This document shows positions 6,128 through 6,582 of a stretch of 6,582 nt of DNA, piece after piece. How positions within the stretch are numbered: the stretch's first letter is position 1; each line of letters starts with the position of its first letter. Source of the stretch: Bacilli bacterium (lineage in GTDB: Bacteria > Bacillota_I > Bacilli_A > ML615J-28 > CAG-698); the NCBI GenBank assembly GCA_023228385.1, contig JALOBF010000087.1, positions 1-6,582 on the forward strand, in the 5' to 3' direction. A program made the translations under genes and the position numbers. The notes under the pieces were generated by a model that was given only the letters and a program-made list of their open reading frames with translations, searched no databases and was not told the origin of the DNA.

Positions 6128-6582
6128 ACTTGTTTGATTCAACATCGATTAATGATGGCATTATAATCGGATTTTTTTTCGTTACTTGAAACACTTCCTT
6201 AGCAACCGCATCGCGTAACGATGATTTTAAATCGTTCCAATCAATATATTTTTTTAGAAAATAAATTTCCATTATATCTGTAGCAACTTTTACAATCTTT
6301 TTTTCAACTTCCTCGGCAGTTGCCCCGGCCATAAAACCTTTTAATAATACCCGGGGACCGGCAACTATTTTCTTTAACCTAACATCCAAAATAATAACGA
6401 CTAAAATGATTCCTTCCTGTGATAAAAACTCGCGGTCTTTTAGTACCACCTCATTAATATCACCAACAAAAGAACCGTCGACCAAAACATCACCGACCGG
6501 GATTTTATCGCCTTTCGCAGCAAGTTCTCCGTCAACAAAACTTACAATTTCCCCATTCCCAATCAATATTACGTTTTCTTTG
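6126..6582 (-). CDS. rnj: Ribonuclease J, C-terminal part (5' end beyond the right edge)
   Basis: The minus-strand frame is open to the window edge and gives the last 151 residues, with the N-terminus missing. Nothing here is a start: the TTG at 6566 is an internal Leu within KENVILIGNGEIVSF. That stretch, then IPVGDVLVDGSFVGDINEVVLKDRE, LSQEGIILVVIILD, AGPRVLLKGF, and the end DWNDLKSSLRDAVAKEVF with KKNPIIMP, follow the C-terminus of RNase J1/J2. RNase J is a metallo-beta-lactamase/beta-CASP enzyme with 5'-3' exonuclease and endonuclease activity in mRNA decay and rRNA maturation; those catalytic motifs lie outside the window. The part after LLKGF (MAGATAEEVEKK) differs from the usual GFVYVRES, so this may be a divergent or J2-like copy; J1 and J2 cannot be separated from this fragment. 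It is directly upstream of alaS, 12 nt apart. Confidence 0.88.
   Translation of the reverse strand, partial: KENVILIGNGEIVSFVDGELAAKGDKIPVGDVLVDGSFVGDINEVVLKDREFLSQEGIILVVIILDVRLKKIVAGPRVLLKGFMAGATAEEVEKKIVKVATDIMEIYFLKKYIDWNDLKSSLRDAVAKEVFQVTKKNPIIMPSLIDVESNK

Overview
The window is a core-genome segment from a low-GC, AT-rich member of the Bacillota (Firmicutes) or a close mollicute-like relative such as Erysipelotrichia or an acholeplasma-type lineage. Three things point there: strong AAGG/GGAGG ribosome binding sites, the alaS-ruvX-DUF1292 gene order known from Bacillus, and an RNase J gene. All visible Trp codons I checked are TGG and alaS ends in TGA, so UGA is a stop here. This argues against the code-4 Mycoplasma/Spiroplasma groups. 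The exact taxon cannot be read from the sequence.

Layout. At the left edge (1-81, minus) is the first 27 codons of a gene whose product starts with a textbook Sec signal peptide. An AT-rich intergenic region (82-362) follows and carries two candidate divergent extended -10 promoters. On the plus strand, tmcAL (tRNA-Met cytidine acetate ligase, 363-1544) overlaps by 20 nt an Mrp/SalA-type P-loop ATPase gene (1525-2526). A bidirectional intrinsic terminator (2529-2564) separates these from a convergent minus-strand operon. Read 5' to 3', that operon is RNase J (partial, entering from the right edge), alaS (3417-6113), ruvX/yqgF (3001-3420) and a DUF1292/YrzB-family gene (2584-2979).

Function. 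The minus-strand operon groups RNA and translation functions: RNase J for mRNA decay and rRNA processing, alanyl-tRNA synthetase, and the YqgF/RuvX nuclease linked to 16S rRNA 5'-end maturation, with a very acidic small protein at the end. The genes are packed with a 12-nt gap, a 4-nt ATGA overlap and a 21-nt gap, as expected for one transcript. The plus-strand pair joins a tRNA wobble-base modification enzyme with an Mrp-family ATPase that has lost the usual CxxC cluster-binding motif.

I see no CRISPR array, insertion sequence, phage gene, tRNA or rRNA, and no clear new multi-gene system. The points most worth a second look are the cysteine-free Mrp, the extended acidic CxxC-bearing tail of the DUF1292 protein, the very short predicted tmcAL leader, the RNase J-alaS linkage without an IreB gene, and the secreted-protein gene cut by the left edge.
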